A stretch of 23,224 bases of DNA from Bacteroidales bacterium (GCA_023230125.1 JALNXZ010000003.1:1-23224); one strand, 5' to 3'. Positions 1 to 8,444 are shown, counted from the first letter of the stretch. The notes: generated by a model from the sequence alone, not told the origin. Translations and numbers: made by a program.

Positions 1-32
1 AACTTAAACAAAAGTTATTCAATAAGACTTGA

Positions 33-1253
33 TTATAACTCTTCTTGATCATCATACTTTTGAAACAGGAAATCATTATAGGGGAAACGAGTTACATGAA
101 TTTCCTTAACCCGTTCATAGACCATCTCTTTTAAAGCCTCCATATTTGATAAATCTTTTGCAGAAATGAAAATGCAATCTTTACTCATTTTTGACATCCA
201 GGTTTGCTGTAATTCTTCCAATGTGATATTTTCACGTGTTCTGGGCGTCAAGTCGTCAACTTCCTTTTCGACATAGGTAAAGGCATCCATTTTATTAAAC
301 ACAAGAATAGTAGGTTTATCCTGAGCCTCAAGTTCAGCCAAGGTTTTATCGACCACCTCTATCTGCTCTTCAAATCCGCTGTGTGAAATATCAACAACAT
401 GCAGCAAAAGATCTGCTTCTCGCACTTCATCAAGAGTCGATTTGAAGGATTCCACCAAATCATGAGGTAATTTCCTGATAAAGCCAACAGTATCGGTCAA
501 CAAAAATGGCAAATTGTCAATGATGACCTTGCGAACAGTCGTATCAAGAGTAGCAAACAGTTTGTTTTCCGCAAAGACATCAGATTTGCTCAATACATTC
601 ATCAATGTGGATTTTCCAACATTCGTATACCCTACCAAAGCAACGCGCACCATTTTACCACGATTTTTTCGCTGGGTAGCCTTTTGTTTGTCGATATGAA
701 TCAATTCATCCTTCAGTCTGGATATCCTTTCGAGGATGATCCGACGGTCTGTTTCTATCTGAGCTTCACCGGGTCCACGCATCCCAATACCACCCCGTTG
801 GCGCTCCAGGTGAGTCCACAAGCCTGTCAAACGGGGCAACATGTATTTGTATTGTGCCAACTCAACCTGCGTCTTCGCATGAGCCGTCTGTGCCCGCTTA
901 GCAAAAATATCCAGAATGAGGTTGGTTCTGTCAAGAATCTTCACTTTCAGTTCAGCAGAGATATTTCGCACTTGTTTGGCGGTCAATTCATCATCGAAAA
1001 TGGCCATCCCAATTTCATGTTCTTCAATAAAAGTTTTAATTTCCTCGAGTTTGCCTTTACCCACAAATGTCTTTGGATTGGGAAAGGCCAGCCTCTGGAC
1101 AAATGATTTGATGGGTTCTGCTCCGGCTGTATCGGCCAAAAAAGCCAGTTCCTCCAAATATTCATTTGCTTTATTCTCCGGCTGATCGGGTGTTATTAAT
1201 CCTATCAGAACAGTTTTTTCTGTTTCGGTTTCTTGTTTTAATTGGTCAAACAT
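33..1253 (-). CDS. hflX: GTPase HflX, ribosome-associated
   Basis: HflX is a GTPase that binds the 50S subunit and rescues or splits stalled ribosomes, notably under heat stress. With the ATG at 1253 the product has 406 residues. An N-terminal HflX domain (about 15-195) contains the glycine-rich family signature around 150-165 (RQRGGIGMRGPGE). The G domain follows with G1 GYTNVGKST (208-216), G3 DTVGF (254-258), G4 NKMD (320-323) and G5 SAK (364-366), all intact. The frame can be extended seven codons to a TTG at 1274, but that TTG lies inside a clear Bacteroidota -7 box (TATATTTG, 1272-1279), so the ATG is the better start. It is monocistronic as far as can be seen and divergent from the TerC gene. 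The assignment is firm. Confidence 0.96.
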   Translation of the reverse strand: MFDQLKQETETEKTVLIGLITPDQPENKANEYLEELAFLADTAGAEPIKSFVQRLAFPNPKTFVGKGKLEEIKTFIEEHEIGMAIFDDELTAKQVRNISAELKVKILDRTNLILDIFAKRAQTAHAKTQVELAQYKYMLPRLTGLWTHLERQRGGIGMRGPGEAQIETDRRIILERISRLKDELIHIDKQKATQRKNRGKMVRVALVGYTNVGKSTLMNVLSKSDVFAENKLFATLDTTVRKVIIDNLPFLLTDTVGFIRKLPHDLVESFKSTLDEVREADLLLHVVDISHSGFEEQIEVVDKTLAELEAQDKPTILVFNKMDAFTYVEKEVDDLTPRTRENITLEELQQTWMSKMSKDCIFISAKDLSNMEALKEMVYERVKEIHVTRFPYNDFLFQKYDDQEEL

Positions 1254-1271
1254 GCATTGTTGGTTTGAGTG

Positions 1272-1279
1272 CAAATATA
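1272..1279 (-). promoter_or_regulatory. -7 promoter box of hflX
   Basis: On the minus strand the sequence reads TATATTTG, matching the Bacteroidota -7 consensus TAnnTTTG, 18 bases before the ATG at 1253. No convincing -33 TTTG lies at the right distance. The box rules out the upstream TTG as the start codon. Confidence 0.6.
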
Positions 1280-1439
1280 AGGCAAAGGAATCGATAACTG
1301 ATAGACAATCATCATAAAAAGTAACAATCTGACCAGAAACAGCATATCCGGAAACAGGTTATTTTGCATACCTACATTTTTTTTATTTACTTTGTTCCTT
1401 CTTTTTTCACCTACTTATTAGGTTCATAGGTATAAACTC

Positions 1440-1447
1440 TAATTTTG
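1440..1447 (+). promoter_or_regulatory. -7 promoter box of the TerC gene
   Basis: TAATTTTG matches TAnnTTTG and ends only five bases before the TerC ATG at 1453. Transcription from it would start at or next to the ATG, giving a leaderless or nearly leaderless mRNA. No good -33 element is visible. Confidence 0.5.
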
Positions 1448-1452
1448 CAAAT

Positions 1453-2412
1453 ATGGAAGGTCCAATATTTTGGATTGGTTTTTTTGTTTTTGTGCTCATC
1501 ATGCTGGCACTTGACCTTTTCGTTTTTCACAAAGAGAACGAAGTTATTAAGGTAAAAAGTGCCCTTTTATGGAGCACGTTTTGGATCGGCCTTGCTTTGG
1601 TATTCAATATTGTCGTTTATTTGACGCTTGGTCAGACAAAAGCTATTGAATTCTTTACCGGTTACCTTATTGAGGAGTCCCTGAGTATCGACAACTTGTT
1701 TGTATTCATCATGATTTTCGGTTTCTTCAAGATTGAACCGAAATTCCAGCACAGTGTCTTATTCTGGGGTATTATAGGAGCCATCTTTTTTAGAGCCATT
1801 TTCATTTTTGCAGGTGTAGCCTTGATTGAAAGATTCGCCTGGATCATGTATATTTTCGGTGCTTTCTTACTATATACGGGTCTCAAAATGTTAATTGATA
1901 AAAAGGAAGCTTCAGAGTTCAACCCCAATGAAAACGTCATCATCAAAACTTTCCGGAAATTCTTTCCAGTTATAGATGATATGTCAAGACCTGCTTTCTT
2001 TGTAAAAAAAGATGGCAAAACGTTTGCCACAACCTTTTTTGTTGCCTTGTTGTTCATCGAGGCATCAGACATTATTTTCGCCGTTGACTCTATCCCGGCC
2101 GTATTGTCGGTTTCGACGGATGTTTTTATTGTTTATACTTCAAACATCTTCGCCATTCTTGGCTTACGTTCCCTCTATTTTGCACTGAGCGGCATCATGC
2201 CGCTCTTCCATTATCTCAAGTATGCGCTTGCAGGTATATTATCCTTTATAGGCATCAAGATGTGTGTGAATGAATTTGCAAGTGATTTCGGATATGATTT
2301 TCACATTTCGAACATGGCATCCCTTGGGGTGATCATTACGTTCCTTGCGGTTTCGATAATCGTATCAATCATGTTCAAGAAAGAGACTGAAGGAAACAAA
2401 GAAATTGACTAA
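1453..2412 (+). CDS. TerC/Alx family integral membrane protein
   Basis: This is a 319-residue polytopic membrane protein of the TerC family, whose members are linked to metal-ion (mainly manganese) export and to tellurite resistance. About eight to nine hydrophobic segments are visible. The two family signatures with buried acidic residues are present: GYLIEESLSIDNLFVF (70-85) and EASDIIFAVDSIPAV (203-217). The length is normal for the short TerC/Alx type without CBS domains. The N-terminus (WIGFFVFVLIMLALDLFVFH) is typical, supporting the ATG at 1453 despite the almost absent leader. No tellurite operon genes are nearby, so a tellurite role is not implied; metal homeostasis is the safer inference. 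It converges on the 218-residue gene with four bases between stop codons. Confidence 0.92.
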   Translation: MEGPIFWIGFFVFVLIMLALDLFVFHKENEVIKVKSALLWSTFWIGLALVFNIVVYLTLGQTKAIEFFTGYLIEESLSIDNLFVFIMIFGFFKIEPKFQHSVLFWGIIGAIFFRAIFIFAGVALIERFAWIMYIFGAFLLYTGLKMLIDKKEASEFNPNENVIIKTFRKFFPVIDDMSRPAFFVKKDGKTFATTFFVALLFIEASDIIFAVDSIPAVLSVSTDVFIVYTSNIFAILGLRSLYFALSGIMPLFHYLKYALAGILSFIGIKMCVNEFASDFGYDFHISNMASLGVIITFLAVSIIVSIMFKKETEGNKEID

Positions 2413-2420
2413 ACAGTCAA
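2405..2420. other. Small palindrome over two convergent stop codons
   Basis: TTGACT, a four-base loop AAAC, then AGTCAA: a 6-bp perfect hairpin covering the TerC stop (2410-2412) and the stop of the convergent gene (2417-2419). It has no T-tract on either strand, so it is at best a weak bidirectional transcription end. Confidence 0.25.
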
Positions 2421-3073
2421 TTAACAGTTGTTGATTTACAACAAAAGTCTATTATCTTTTTGAGATCATCAACCTTCTTCCAAACAAGTTTATTTCTTTT
2501 AACATATTCTTTGAGTGCTTTCGCTTTTTCGGGGTAAAGTTTGCTTACCTGAGCATATTTATTCACTATATACAGGCTTTTATCTTTATATAGAAGAAAG
2601 TCCTTCGATCTGATTATCTTATAGCCTTCAGGTATGGTAAGTATGTATAACTGATTTTTATCAGCCAAAGAAGACCAATTTGTTGAGGCCGATGTATTAC
2701 TATCGCTTCCATAAGCGGAAGGTGTACCTGGAGGAATAACCTTAAACCTATATAAAATATATAAACCGTCAGCATTAGCTCCTATTTTGTGGTAAAATTT
2801 ACCATGAATCGGTTCAAAAACATTTTCACCGATTTTTATAAAACGGACAAGGTCCAGATGATCCAATGCCATCAATCTACCCTGCTGCTCAAAAATAAAT
2901 TCTTCCGTTCCAGCATTATAGTTCATACGCTTAACAACAGAATCTCCATTATTAAAATAGATAACACCCTCTTGAAATGGGCCAAACACATAAAGAGAGT
3001 TCTCAGGTGCATCTTGTGCAGAAACTATGAATGCGACTAAAAAAAGACAAAAAGAAATCATAATAGCTTTCAT
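2417..3073 (-). CDS. Exported protein of unknown function behind the C10 protease
   Basis: The 218-residue product has a clear signal peptide (about residues 1-19, cleavage near VSAQ-DAP) and no lipobox cysteine, so it is probably periplasmic, outer-membrane or secreted. The mature part begins with a beta-rich segment (YVFGPFQEGVIYFNNGDSV, then NYNAGTEEFIF and ENVFEPI). A low-complexity S/N/T stretch lies near 120-135, and the C-terminal third (about 175-212) is lysine-rich and helical, ending near FCCKSTTVN. From memory, proteins with this order of motifs are widespread in Bacteroidota but have no functional name; this was not checked. It begins 39 bases after the C10 protease stop with no visible promoter of its own, so the two are probably co-transcribed. 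A role as partner, chaperone or inhibitor of the protease is only a guess from context. Confidence 0.8.
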   Translation of the reverse strand: MKAIMISFCLFLVAFIVSAQDAPENSLYVFGPFQEGVIYFNNGDSVVKRMNYNAGTEEFIFEQQGRLMALDHLDLVRFIKIGENVFEPIHGKFYHKIGANADGLYILYRFKVIPPGTPSAYGSDSNTSASTNWSSLADKNQLYILTIPEGYKIIRSKDFLLYKDKSLYIVNKYAQVSKLYPEKAKALKEYVKRNKLVWKKVDDLKKIIDFCCKSTTVN

Positions 3074-3112
3074 TTGTACCAGTTATTTTAGTTTAACGAC
3101 AGATCTTATAAA

Positions 3113-4786
3113 TTACTTTTTAATAAATTTAGACCGAACAGATCCTGTGGCAATTTTTAAAACTGCAATATATGCTCCTGAAGAAAGTCTGGAAACATCT
3201 AATGTTCGAGCTCCTTCTGCAGAATGAGAAACCACCATTCCTGTTAAAGAAATGACTTGAATTTCTTTTGGTTCAACATAAAGACTAACCTCTAAACTAT
3301 TATTTTGCGGATTATAATAAAGCAAGTCTTCCGGCTTGAGCTCAACAACAGGAACGGAACTGACATCTTCCAGTATATTTACAGAAAGCGTTTTTAATAA
3401 AACATGATCATATTTATCTTTAACTTTTACAACCAATTTCTCAATATTTGTTTTTCCAGAAACATAGTCAAAGACTTTTGTGGTTTTAAGTACACCATTT
3501 TCTTGCAAAAAATAGACAGGATTAAGCTCATCAAAAATATTATAAGTTCCGGTAATAGTATAGCTGTAAGTATTATCAGGATATTCATCTTCAACAATAA
3601 TATTCCCTACAACCGTTCCAACAGGCATTCCTTCCTGAACAGTCGTGTTTGAAAGGCTAATATCTATAGGTCCTGGAATTATAGGTTTAATACCAATTAC
3701 TGCTGATTGATTTTTTGTGAAATCATAGGTGCCAGGTTTAAGATTACTGATTGAAAAATAGCCATTGTTTGATCCGCTCCACCCCCAATTTAAATGATAA
3801 AAGCCATTTGAAGTAACACCATCAATATTGAAAGCATGACCCGCCTTTCCATCGTCGGCATCTCCTCCATAGACAATAGGTCGTCCATTGACAAGTTCAT
3901 TATTCAAGATGGATATCCATTCAGCTTCAGAATCAACCCTATCAATAGCAGTCACACTTTTTGAATAGCTGAAATAGTTTCTCAGTGCAGGTGCGACACT
4001 TTTCATATTGGCACCGGAACCATCAATGCCAAAAGACATCTCCACCGTTACAGCACAATGATAAAGAAGTGCAGCGATATCATTATTGGCGGTGTTTAAT
4101 CCATCAACAATATGAGTCCAATTATAAGAACCATACGTATCAAAATTAACTGTTTGCGTTCCATATTTTGAATCATAGTAAGACTTTGTCCCAACCCCTT
4201 TTGATGGATATTTATATACAGTCATTGCCTGAGCCATTGCCACGGCAGCACAACCCACGTAAACGTGCCCATCGGGGCCTCCGACATCTTCCGGACAAAA
4301 ATGATTCCAGCCTTTGTTTTGGTTCCAGCTGATGGGTATAAGAGGCTGAACATCAGTGCTCAATGCGACAGTCTGACGCTTAACTTTTGTAAGTTGCCAT
4401 CCCGGATTAAGAGCCGTTGGATTTTTGCGAAGAGACTCTTTGATCTGTTTATCCAAAGCACTAAATACAAAAGACATTCCGGTATTGTTACTCAGACTTC
4501 GTATATCAAAATCTTCCTCAAAATTGTAACCATAAACGGGCTGTACTGCATCATCCTTTGAAACAAGCATCCATCCTGTTGGAGTCAGGTTCACCAAAGA
4601 CAAATCTATGGTATCTTTATGGAGAGCCAGCAATTGAATGGACTTAATCCTTAAATCATTATTCCCCGTATAGTTTTGACAAATAAAATCTTCTACCAAT
4701 TGATCTATTTTTATAGAATCAACCGGAGCACCATAAACATTAAAAAAGGAATAAATTAAACAAATCAATAAAAAAAATCTCTTCAT
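3113..4786 (-). CDS. C10 family (streptopain-like) cysteine protease with T9SS sorting domain
   Basis: This 557-residue secreted protease has four parts. A signal peptide (1-19) is followed by a Spi-type propeptide (about 22-140). The C10 catalytic domain (about 148-368) has a conserved-looking Gln (WNQ, 154-156), nucleophile Cys179 in VGCAAVAMAQ, His317 in GHAFNIDG and the typical NWGWSG.NNGYF block (333-343). A cadherin-like beta domain (about 372-475; PIDISLSNTTVQEGMPVG) comes next. Last is a T9SS type A C-terminal domain (about 482-557; LSSGAYIAVLKI, ending SKFIKK). Family members (SpeB, periodontain/PrtT, the Bfp proteases) degrade host or environmental proteins after propeptide removal. 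Secretion through the T9SS to the surface or medium is predicted. Catalytic residues are intact. It lies just after the SusCD operon, behind its own promoter, and is likely co-transcribed with the next gene. Confidence 0.93.
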   Translation of the reverse strand: MKRFFLLICLIYSFFNVYGAPVDSIKIDQLVEDFICQNYTGNNDLRIKSIQLLALHKDTIDLSLVNLTPTGWMLVSKDDAVQPVYGYNFEEDFDIRSLSNNTGMSFVFSALDKQIKESLRKNPTALNPGWQLTKVKRQTVALSTDVQPLIPISWNQNKGWNHFCPEDVGGPDGHVYVGCAAVAMAQAMTVYKYPSKGVGTKSYYDSKYGTQTVNFDTYGSYNWTHIVDGLNTANNDIAALLYHCAVTVEMSFGIDGSGANMKSVAPALRNYFSYSKSVTAIDRVDSEAEWISILNNELVNGRPIVYGGDADDGKAGHAFNIDGVTSNGFYHLNWGWSGSNNGYFSISNLKPGTYDFTKNQSAVIGIKPIIPGPIDISLSNTTVQEGMPVGTVVGNIIVEDEYPDNTYSYTITGTYNIFDELNPVYFLQENGVLKTTKVFDYVSGKTNIEKLVVKVKDKYDHVLLKTLSVNILEDVSSVPVVELKPEDLLYYNPQNNSLEVSLYVEPKEIQVISLTGMVVSHSAEGARTLDVSRLSSGAYIAVLKIATGSVRSKFIKK

Positions 4787-4830
4787 AAGTTTCTTGTCCG
4801 TTTATGAGCTTAGAACATTTGTTAATGTCT

Positions 4831-4861
4831 CAAAAATAATAAATGCCCGCCTATAATACAA
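4831..4861 (-). promoter_or_regulatory. Promoter of the C10 protease gene, embedded in a terminator
   Basis: On the minus strand a -33 TTG (4859-4861), a 20-base spacer and TATTTTTG (4831-4838) fit the Bacteroidota promoter pattern TTTG-N19-21-TAnnTTTG. The -33 lies in the loop and the -7 in the T-tract of the upstream operon's terminator. The predicted leader is about 38-40 bases. Confidence 0.5.
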
Positions 4862-4872
4862 CAGCCGGGCAT
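4831..4872 (-). terminator. Rho-independent terminator of the susCD operon
   Basis: ATGCCCG (4843-4849) pairs with CGGGCAT (4866-4872), a perfect 7-bp GC-rich stem with a 16-base loop. On the minus strand it is followed by TTTATTATTTTTG. It starts 23 bases after the stop of the Ig-like lipoprotein gene, so it closes the importer operon and separates it from the protease gene. Confidence 0.75.
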
Positions 4873-4894
4873 CTATTTATTTGAAAATCAATTT

Positions 4895-6025
4895 CTACTC
4901 CATAACCCATGATTTTGAAAATGCAGCCGCCGGATTGCTTATACCGATCTTTAAAGTAGAAGCATTCATGTTAAAATAAACAGTCTGTCCGGAGACAGGA
5001 GCTACAGGCAAAGCTATTGAAGCTTTATTGCCGGCCCAAGTCACATTTCCACCCGGAACAACCTTGATTAATTGATCTCCATTAACATCCTCATAAGTTA
5101 CAGTCATAGGATCTACAAGTTCATCTATATAATCTTTGTAAAAACCACCAACATTTTCTGTATAGATTAGTTCTATTTTTGTAAAATCAGCAGCAACAAC
5201 AGTATCCGCCGACGGAGTATAACTTTCTGGAGAAAATGATTTTACTACAACGCGCATGTACAAACCCAATAGATTATAGTCCTCATCTAACCCTGATTCC
5301 ATTTTGGCTACGGGATTACCAGCCATGTCCGTAAAAGCACCTTCTTCCCAACTAATAAAAATAATTTCACGATTACGAGCCAAAATCTTAGAGCTAATAG
5401 TCACATATTTATCACTATCGTTAACAATCAAGTCTGATCCTTGAATGGTAATATCATCATTATAATATTCAAGTTTTACAACTTTGTTGCTATGATATAC
5501 CACCGGTTCATCAAACGCTAAAACAATTTTACAATCCGTCGATAAAACAGGTGCTAATTCACCATCAAATTCCGGACTAGTTGAAAGTAACTCCGGACCA
5601 TTTTCATCAGCCGTTTTCACGATAATCTCTACAGGTTCACCTATTACACCATCAGCATTCGAACTAACACCAATAACCGTATAATCGGTATATTGAGTCA
5701 ATTCTGAAAATAAGAAAGAAACCGTCTGATCTTTCAATGCCTTCTTTGTCAGGAAGGTTATACCTGCACTATTTTGCTTAAAAAAAGCCTCAGCATCAAT
5801 ATCACCAGCCGAACCTGGCATTATTCCCAACGTTATATAGCCATTGGAGGGGTTAACAGCATTAATTACAATGCTGCTATCTTTCACTGTTCCCAAAGTC
5901 AGAGCCAAAACAACCGGACTATCAAGTGTCTCACTTTTAAATTCATCAATACCTGCGCAGCCAAAGGGTACAACGGTTATCATCGCAAGTAGCAATATGC
6001 TTATATATTTAAATATATTTTTCAT
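4895..6025 (-). CDS. Ig-like (Big_5-type) surface lipoprotein
   Basis: The 376-residue product begins with a lipoprotein signal peptide; the acylated residue is probably Cys23 (VVPFGC), with acidic residues soon after (AGIDE). A first beta domain (about 30-138) has a fibronectin-like look (TQYTDYTVIGVSSNADGV). A Big_5-type Ig-like domain covers about 142-245 (GPELLSTSPEFDGELAPVLS, KIVLAFDEPV, FTDMAGNPV). A further beta domain runs to the C-terminus (FSPESYTPSADTVVAADFTKIELIYTENVG). No catalytic motif is visible. It is the last gene of the susCD operon, 50 bases after the Calx-beta gene and directly before the terminator. Lipoproteins in this position usually sit on the cell surface and bind the substrate of the SusCD importer; that role is inferred from position. 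Confidence 0.85.
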   Translation of the reverse strand: MKNIFKYISILLLAMITVVPFGCAGIDEFKSETLDSPVVLALTLGTVKDSSIVINAVNPSNGYITLGIMPGSAGDIDAEAFFKQNSAGITFLTKKALKDQTVSFLFSELTQYTDYTVIGVSSNADGVIGEPVEIIVKTADENGPELLSTSPEFDGELAPVLSTDCKIVLAFDEPVVYHSNKVVKLEYYNDDITIQGSDLIVNDSDKYVTISSKILARNREIIFISWEEGAFTDMAGNPVAKMESGLDEDYNLLGLYMRVVVKSFSPESYTPSADTVVAADFTKIELIYTENVGGFYKDYIDELVDPMTVTYEDVNGDQLIKVVPGGNVTWAGNKASIALPVAPVSGQTVYFNMNASTLKIGISNPAAAFSKSWVME

Positions 6026-6075
6026 ATGTTCTTTTTTATAAATATCTTATTATAATTTCAACCGCAAACCACCAC

Positions 6076-6945
6076 TTATTGCTTGGTCCATATAGACCCT
6101 GATCCATAAATTACAAACGAAGCACCTTCGTAAGATCCTGAAGTAATAACAACGCCAAGCATCTCATTCATCGTAATATTTCCGCTATCATCAACCGTTC
6201 CGGTCACATAATCCCCATCAGAAAGTTCTGTTTCATCGGCTTTGAATCCTTGTATTTTACAGGGTCCATATCCCCAAGTGTCAAAACTTTGACCGATCTT
6301 AATTTTAAATTCTTTTGGATTTTTCGTAAGATCCACGCTGGCATAAACCAAATCTTCAGCAGGGGCGCTGTAACCGATTAAATCGACCAACGGGAAACTG
6401 ATCTGTGTGAGGTCACCCTCAACGGCAGAAGTCGTTATATTAACAGAGAAAGGATCTCCCCACGCATCAGAACCTGCAAAGATATAATCACCCAAAACCA
6501 ACTTCAACGGGTGTTCATCGTCAACAAGTGTCACTGTTACTTCTGACATTGAACCAAAGGGATAGCCGACGGAATTAGACGTCAATATAATTTTAAAGGC
6601 CTTATCTCCTTCAAATACAGAATTATCAACAGGCCTTATGACAATATATTGAGTACCAAAACCATCAGTAAAAGAAAGAGATGAATTTTCTACCGTAAAA
6701 TCAACGCCTTCAACAGCAGTTCCTAATTCAACTTCATAAGAAACGGTAATGGCAGGAGAACCTTTCAATGCCCCAACAACAACAGGAACAAGAATGGAGT
6801 CACTATTTTCTGTACCCTTTATCTCAGAATCGTGGAACGCAACAAAGATATCAGATTTGTCAAACAGTTCCGGGTCGGAAGTACATGCTGAAAAAAGAAA
6901 AGCAACAAGTGCAAAGATGACTGCTTTATTTATTAATTTTCTCAT
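6076..6945 (-). CDS. Calx-beta domain lipoprotein
   Basis: This 289-residue lipoprotein has lipobox FLFSAC with Cys21, followed by an acidic stretch (TSDPELFDKSD). A Calx-beta-like domain spans about 30-150, with the hallmark stretches GTAVEGVDFTVENSSLSF, IVIRPVDNSVFEGDKAFKIIL and VTVTLVDDE. The C-terminal half (about 150-289) is a second beta-rich domain with aromatic and glycine residues (GDYIFAGSDAWGDPFSVNI, SYEGASFVIYGSGSIW), unassigned but of the kind found in accessory lipoproteins of SusCD operons. No active site can be seen. It starts 14 bases after the susD stop, so it is surely in the same operon. A likely role is surface ligand capture or scaffolding for the importer. Confidence 0.85.
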   Translation of the reverse strand: MRKLINKAVIFALVAFLFSACTSDPELFDKSDIFVAFHDSEIKGTENSDSILVPVVVGALKGSPAITVSYEVELGTAVEGVDFTVENSSLSFTDGFGTQYIVIRPVDNSVFEGDKAFKIILTSNSVGYPFGSMSEVTVTLVDDEHPLKLVLGDYIFAGSDAWGDPFSVNITTSAVEGDLTQISFPLVDLIGYSAPAEDLVYASVDLTKNPKEFKIKIGQSFDTWGYGPCKIQGFKADETELSDGDYVTGTVDDSGNITMNEMLGVVITSGSYEGASFVIYGSGSIWTKQ

Positions 6946-6959
6946 AGCTATTCTAATTA

Positions 6960-8426
6960 TTAGTTATTAGCATAATTGGGATTTTGCTCACAATTGATAT
7001 TAGCATTAATCTCGTCCTGAGGAATAGGCATAGCCCATAAGTAGCTATCTACTGCAATATCTTGATTATTGGTACCCGCATAATCCACTCTAGTCAAAGG
7101 CCTCTTTGTCCTTGCCAAATCAAACAACTCATGCCCTTCAAAGCAAAGCTCACGTCTTCTCTCCTGATAAATATCTGACAATGTAACGGTTGTCTTTACA
7201 GAAGCATTTCTTGCAGCTCTCAAGGTATTTATGTCACTTAATGCTGTCACACCTGCAATTGTTGCACCTTCAGCCAAAGCTTCCGCCCGAATCAAATACA
7301 TTTCAGCAAGTCTAAGTACAGGAATATTATCTTCTCTTAGGTTTCCGTTCTTACCCGGATATTTCAAAGACCAATAATCATTGGGATAGTCAATACTTGT
7401 CGTAAACAATTTACCTCTTACATCTGCTGTATCTGTATATAAATTTCTTAAATCATTAGATGCTCCGACATCTCCGTATCCGTTGGGGGACAAAATATAA
7501 GAAATAACGTCCCAATTACCATGGCTGGAATTGCCTTCGGATCCATATATTTCAAATATAACTTCACTCCCTCCGGTTAAAGCACCCCATACACCAGTAG
7601 TCGAGCCTATTGTTGTTGGTGATGACAAATAAATGGTGTAATCCTCAGGATTAAACAATTTAAAAGAACTGCTTTGTTGATTGATAACAGTAGTAGCATA
7701 ATCAGCTGCTTTTTGCCAATTCTCCATATAAAGATATACACGGGCAGTAAGTGCCTGAGCAGATAGTTTTTTAGCCCAAGCTTTTGCATCACTTCCTCCA
7801 TGAGTATTCGTTGCAGAAAGCGCGGTCTCCGCATCCTTCAAATCCAACAATATTTGTGCATAGACTTCTTTAACCATTTTACGGGAAGGTAATCCATTTT
7901 CTGAAACCAAAACTACAGGTACTCCCAATGATGTTGAATCATAAGCATAAGAACGGGCAAAAAGACGTACCAAATCATGATAAGCCAAGGCCCTTAGGAA
8001 TTTAGCTTCTCCAACTACATTGTCTATTTCTTCTTGCGTAACACCTATTTCGGAAAAGCCGTCACAGGCATTGATAATATTATTAACCCGCGCAATCAGA
8101 GTATAAGCAGTACCCCATACGCCACTGGTTGCTGTTGGTGTATTTGTCCATAAATATTCAGTCCGAAATCTTCCCGAATTTTTTGGGCTTGCCTTTGCAT
8201 TACCACCTTTCATGTCGGCTGTAACTTCAAAGTTACGTCCATACCAGGTATAGTCATACAAAGGAGAATAGGCTCCTATCATCGCTTTATTTATTCCATC
8301 AAAGGTGGATAAGCTTAATGCATTTGTTTGAGAAAGACGAGGCTGCTTGTTCAGATAATCTTCACAGCTGCTTAATCCAACTACTAAAACCAAGCCCAAT
8401 AAGCTCAATATTTTGTATGTCTTCAT
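6960..8426 (-). CDS. SusD/RagB family substrate-binding lipoprotein
   Basis: The 488-residue lipoprotein (LSSC, Cys21, followed by Glu-Asp) caps the SusC barrel at the outer surface and delivers ligand to it. The N-terminal SusD-like domain holds the helical TPR-type stretch (WGTAYTLIARVNNIINACDG, VVGEAKFLRALAYHDLVRLF). The RagB/SusD C-terminal region includes RLAEMYLIRAEALAEG, the ERRRELCFEGHELFDLARTKR block and the ending MPIPQDEINAN..EQNPNY. Length and motif order are standard. It begins 18 bases after susC. The ligand cannot be read from sequence; the neighbouring cysteine protease and lack of glycan enzymes suggest peptides, as for RagB of Porphyromonas gingivalis. Confidence 0.95.
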   Translation of the reverse strand: MKTYKILSLLGLVLVVGLSSCEDYLNKQPRLSQTNALSLSTFDGINKAMIGAYSPLYDYTWYGRNFEVTADMKGGNAKASPKNSGRFRTEYLWTNTPTATSGVWGTAYTLIARVNNIINACDGFSEIGVTQEEIDNVVGEAKFLRALAYHDLVRLFARSYAYDSTSLGVPVVLVSENGLPSRKMVKEVYAQILLDLKDAETALSATNTHGGSDAKAWAKKLSAQALTARVYLYMENWQKAADYATTVINQQSSSFKLFNPEDYTIYLSSPTTIGSTTGVWGALTGGSEVIFEIYGSEGNSSHGNWDVISYILSPNGYGDVGASNDLRNLYTDTADVRGKLFTTSIDYPNDYWSLKYPGKNGNLREDNIPVLRLAEMYLIRAEALAEGATIAGVTALSDINTLRAARNASVKTTVTLSDIYQERRRELCFEGHELFDLARTKRPLTRVDYAGTNNQDIAVDSYLWAMPIPQDEINANINCEQNPNYANN

Positions 8427-8444
8427 ATGATCAATATTTATTTG

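Noticed and set aside
684..1106. 140-codon plus-strand frame opposite hflX
   Set aside because: Antisense to conserved HflX domains, no motif, no start signals.
1254..1274. Upstream TTG start for hflX
   Set aside because: The TTG is part of the -7 promoter box and would not be transcribed.
1280..1452. Manganese (yybP-ykoY) riboswitch before the TerC gene
   Set aside because: The -7 box is only five bases from the ATG, leaving no leader RNA, and no such fold is visible.
2428..2444. TTGTTG-ATTTA-CAACAA hairpin
   Set aside because: It lies inside the 3' end of the 218-residue gene, is AT-rich and has no T-tract; probably chance.
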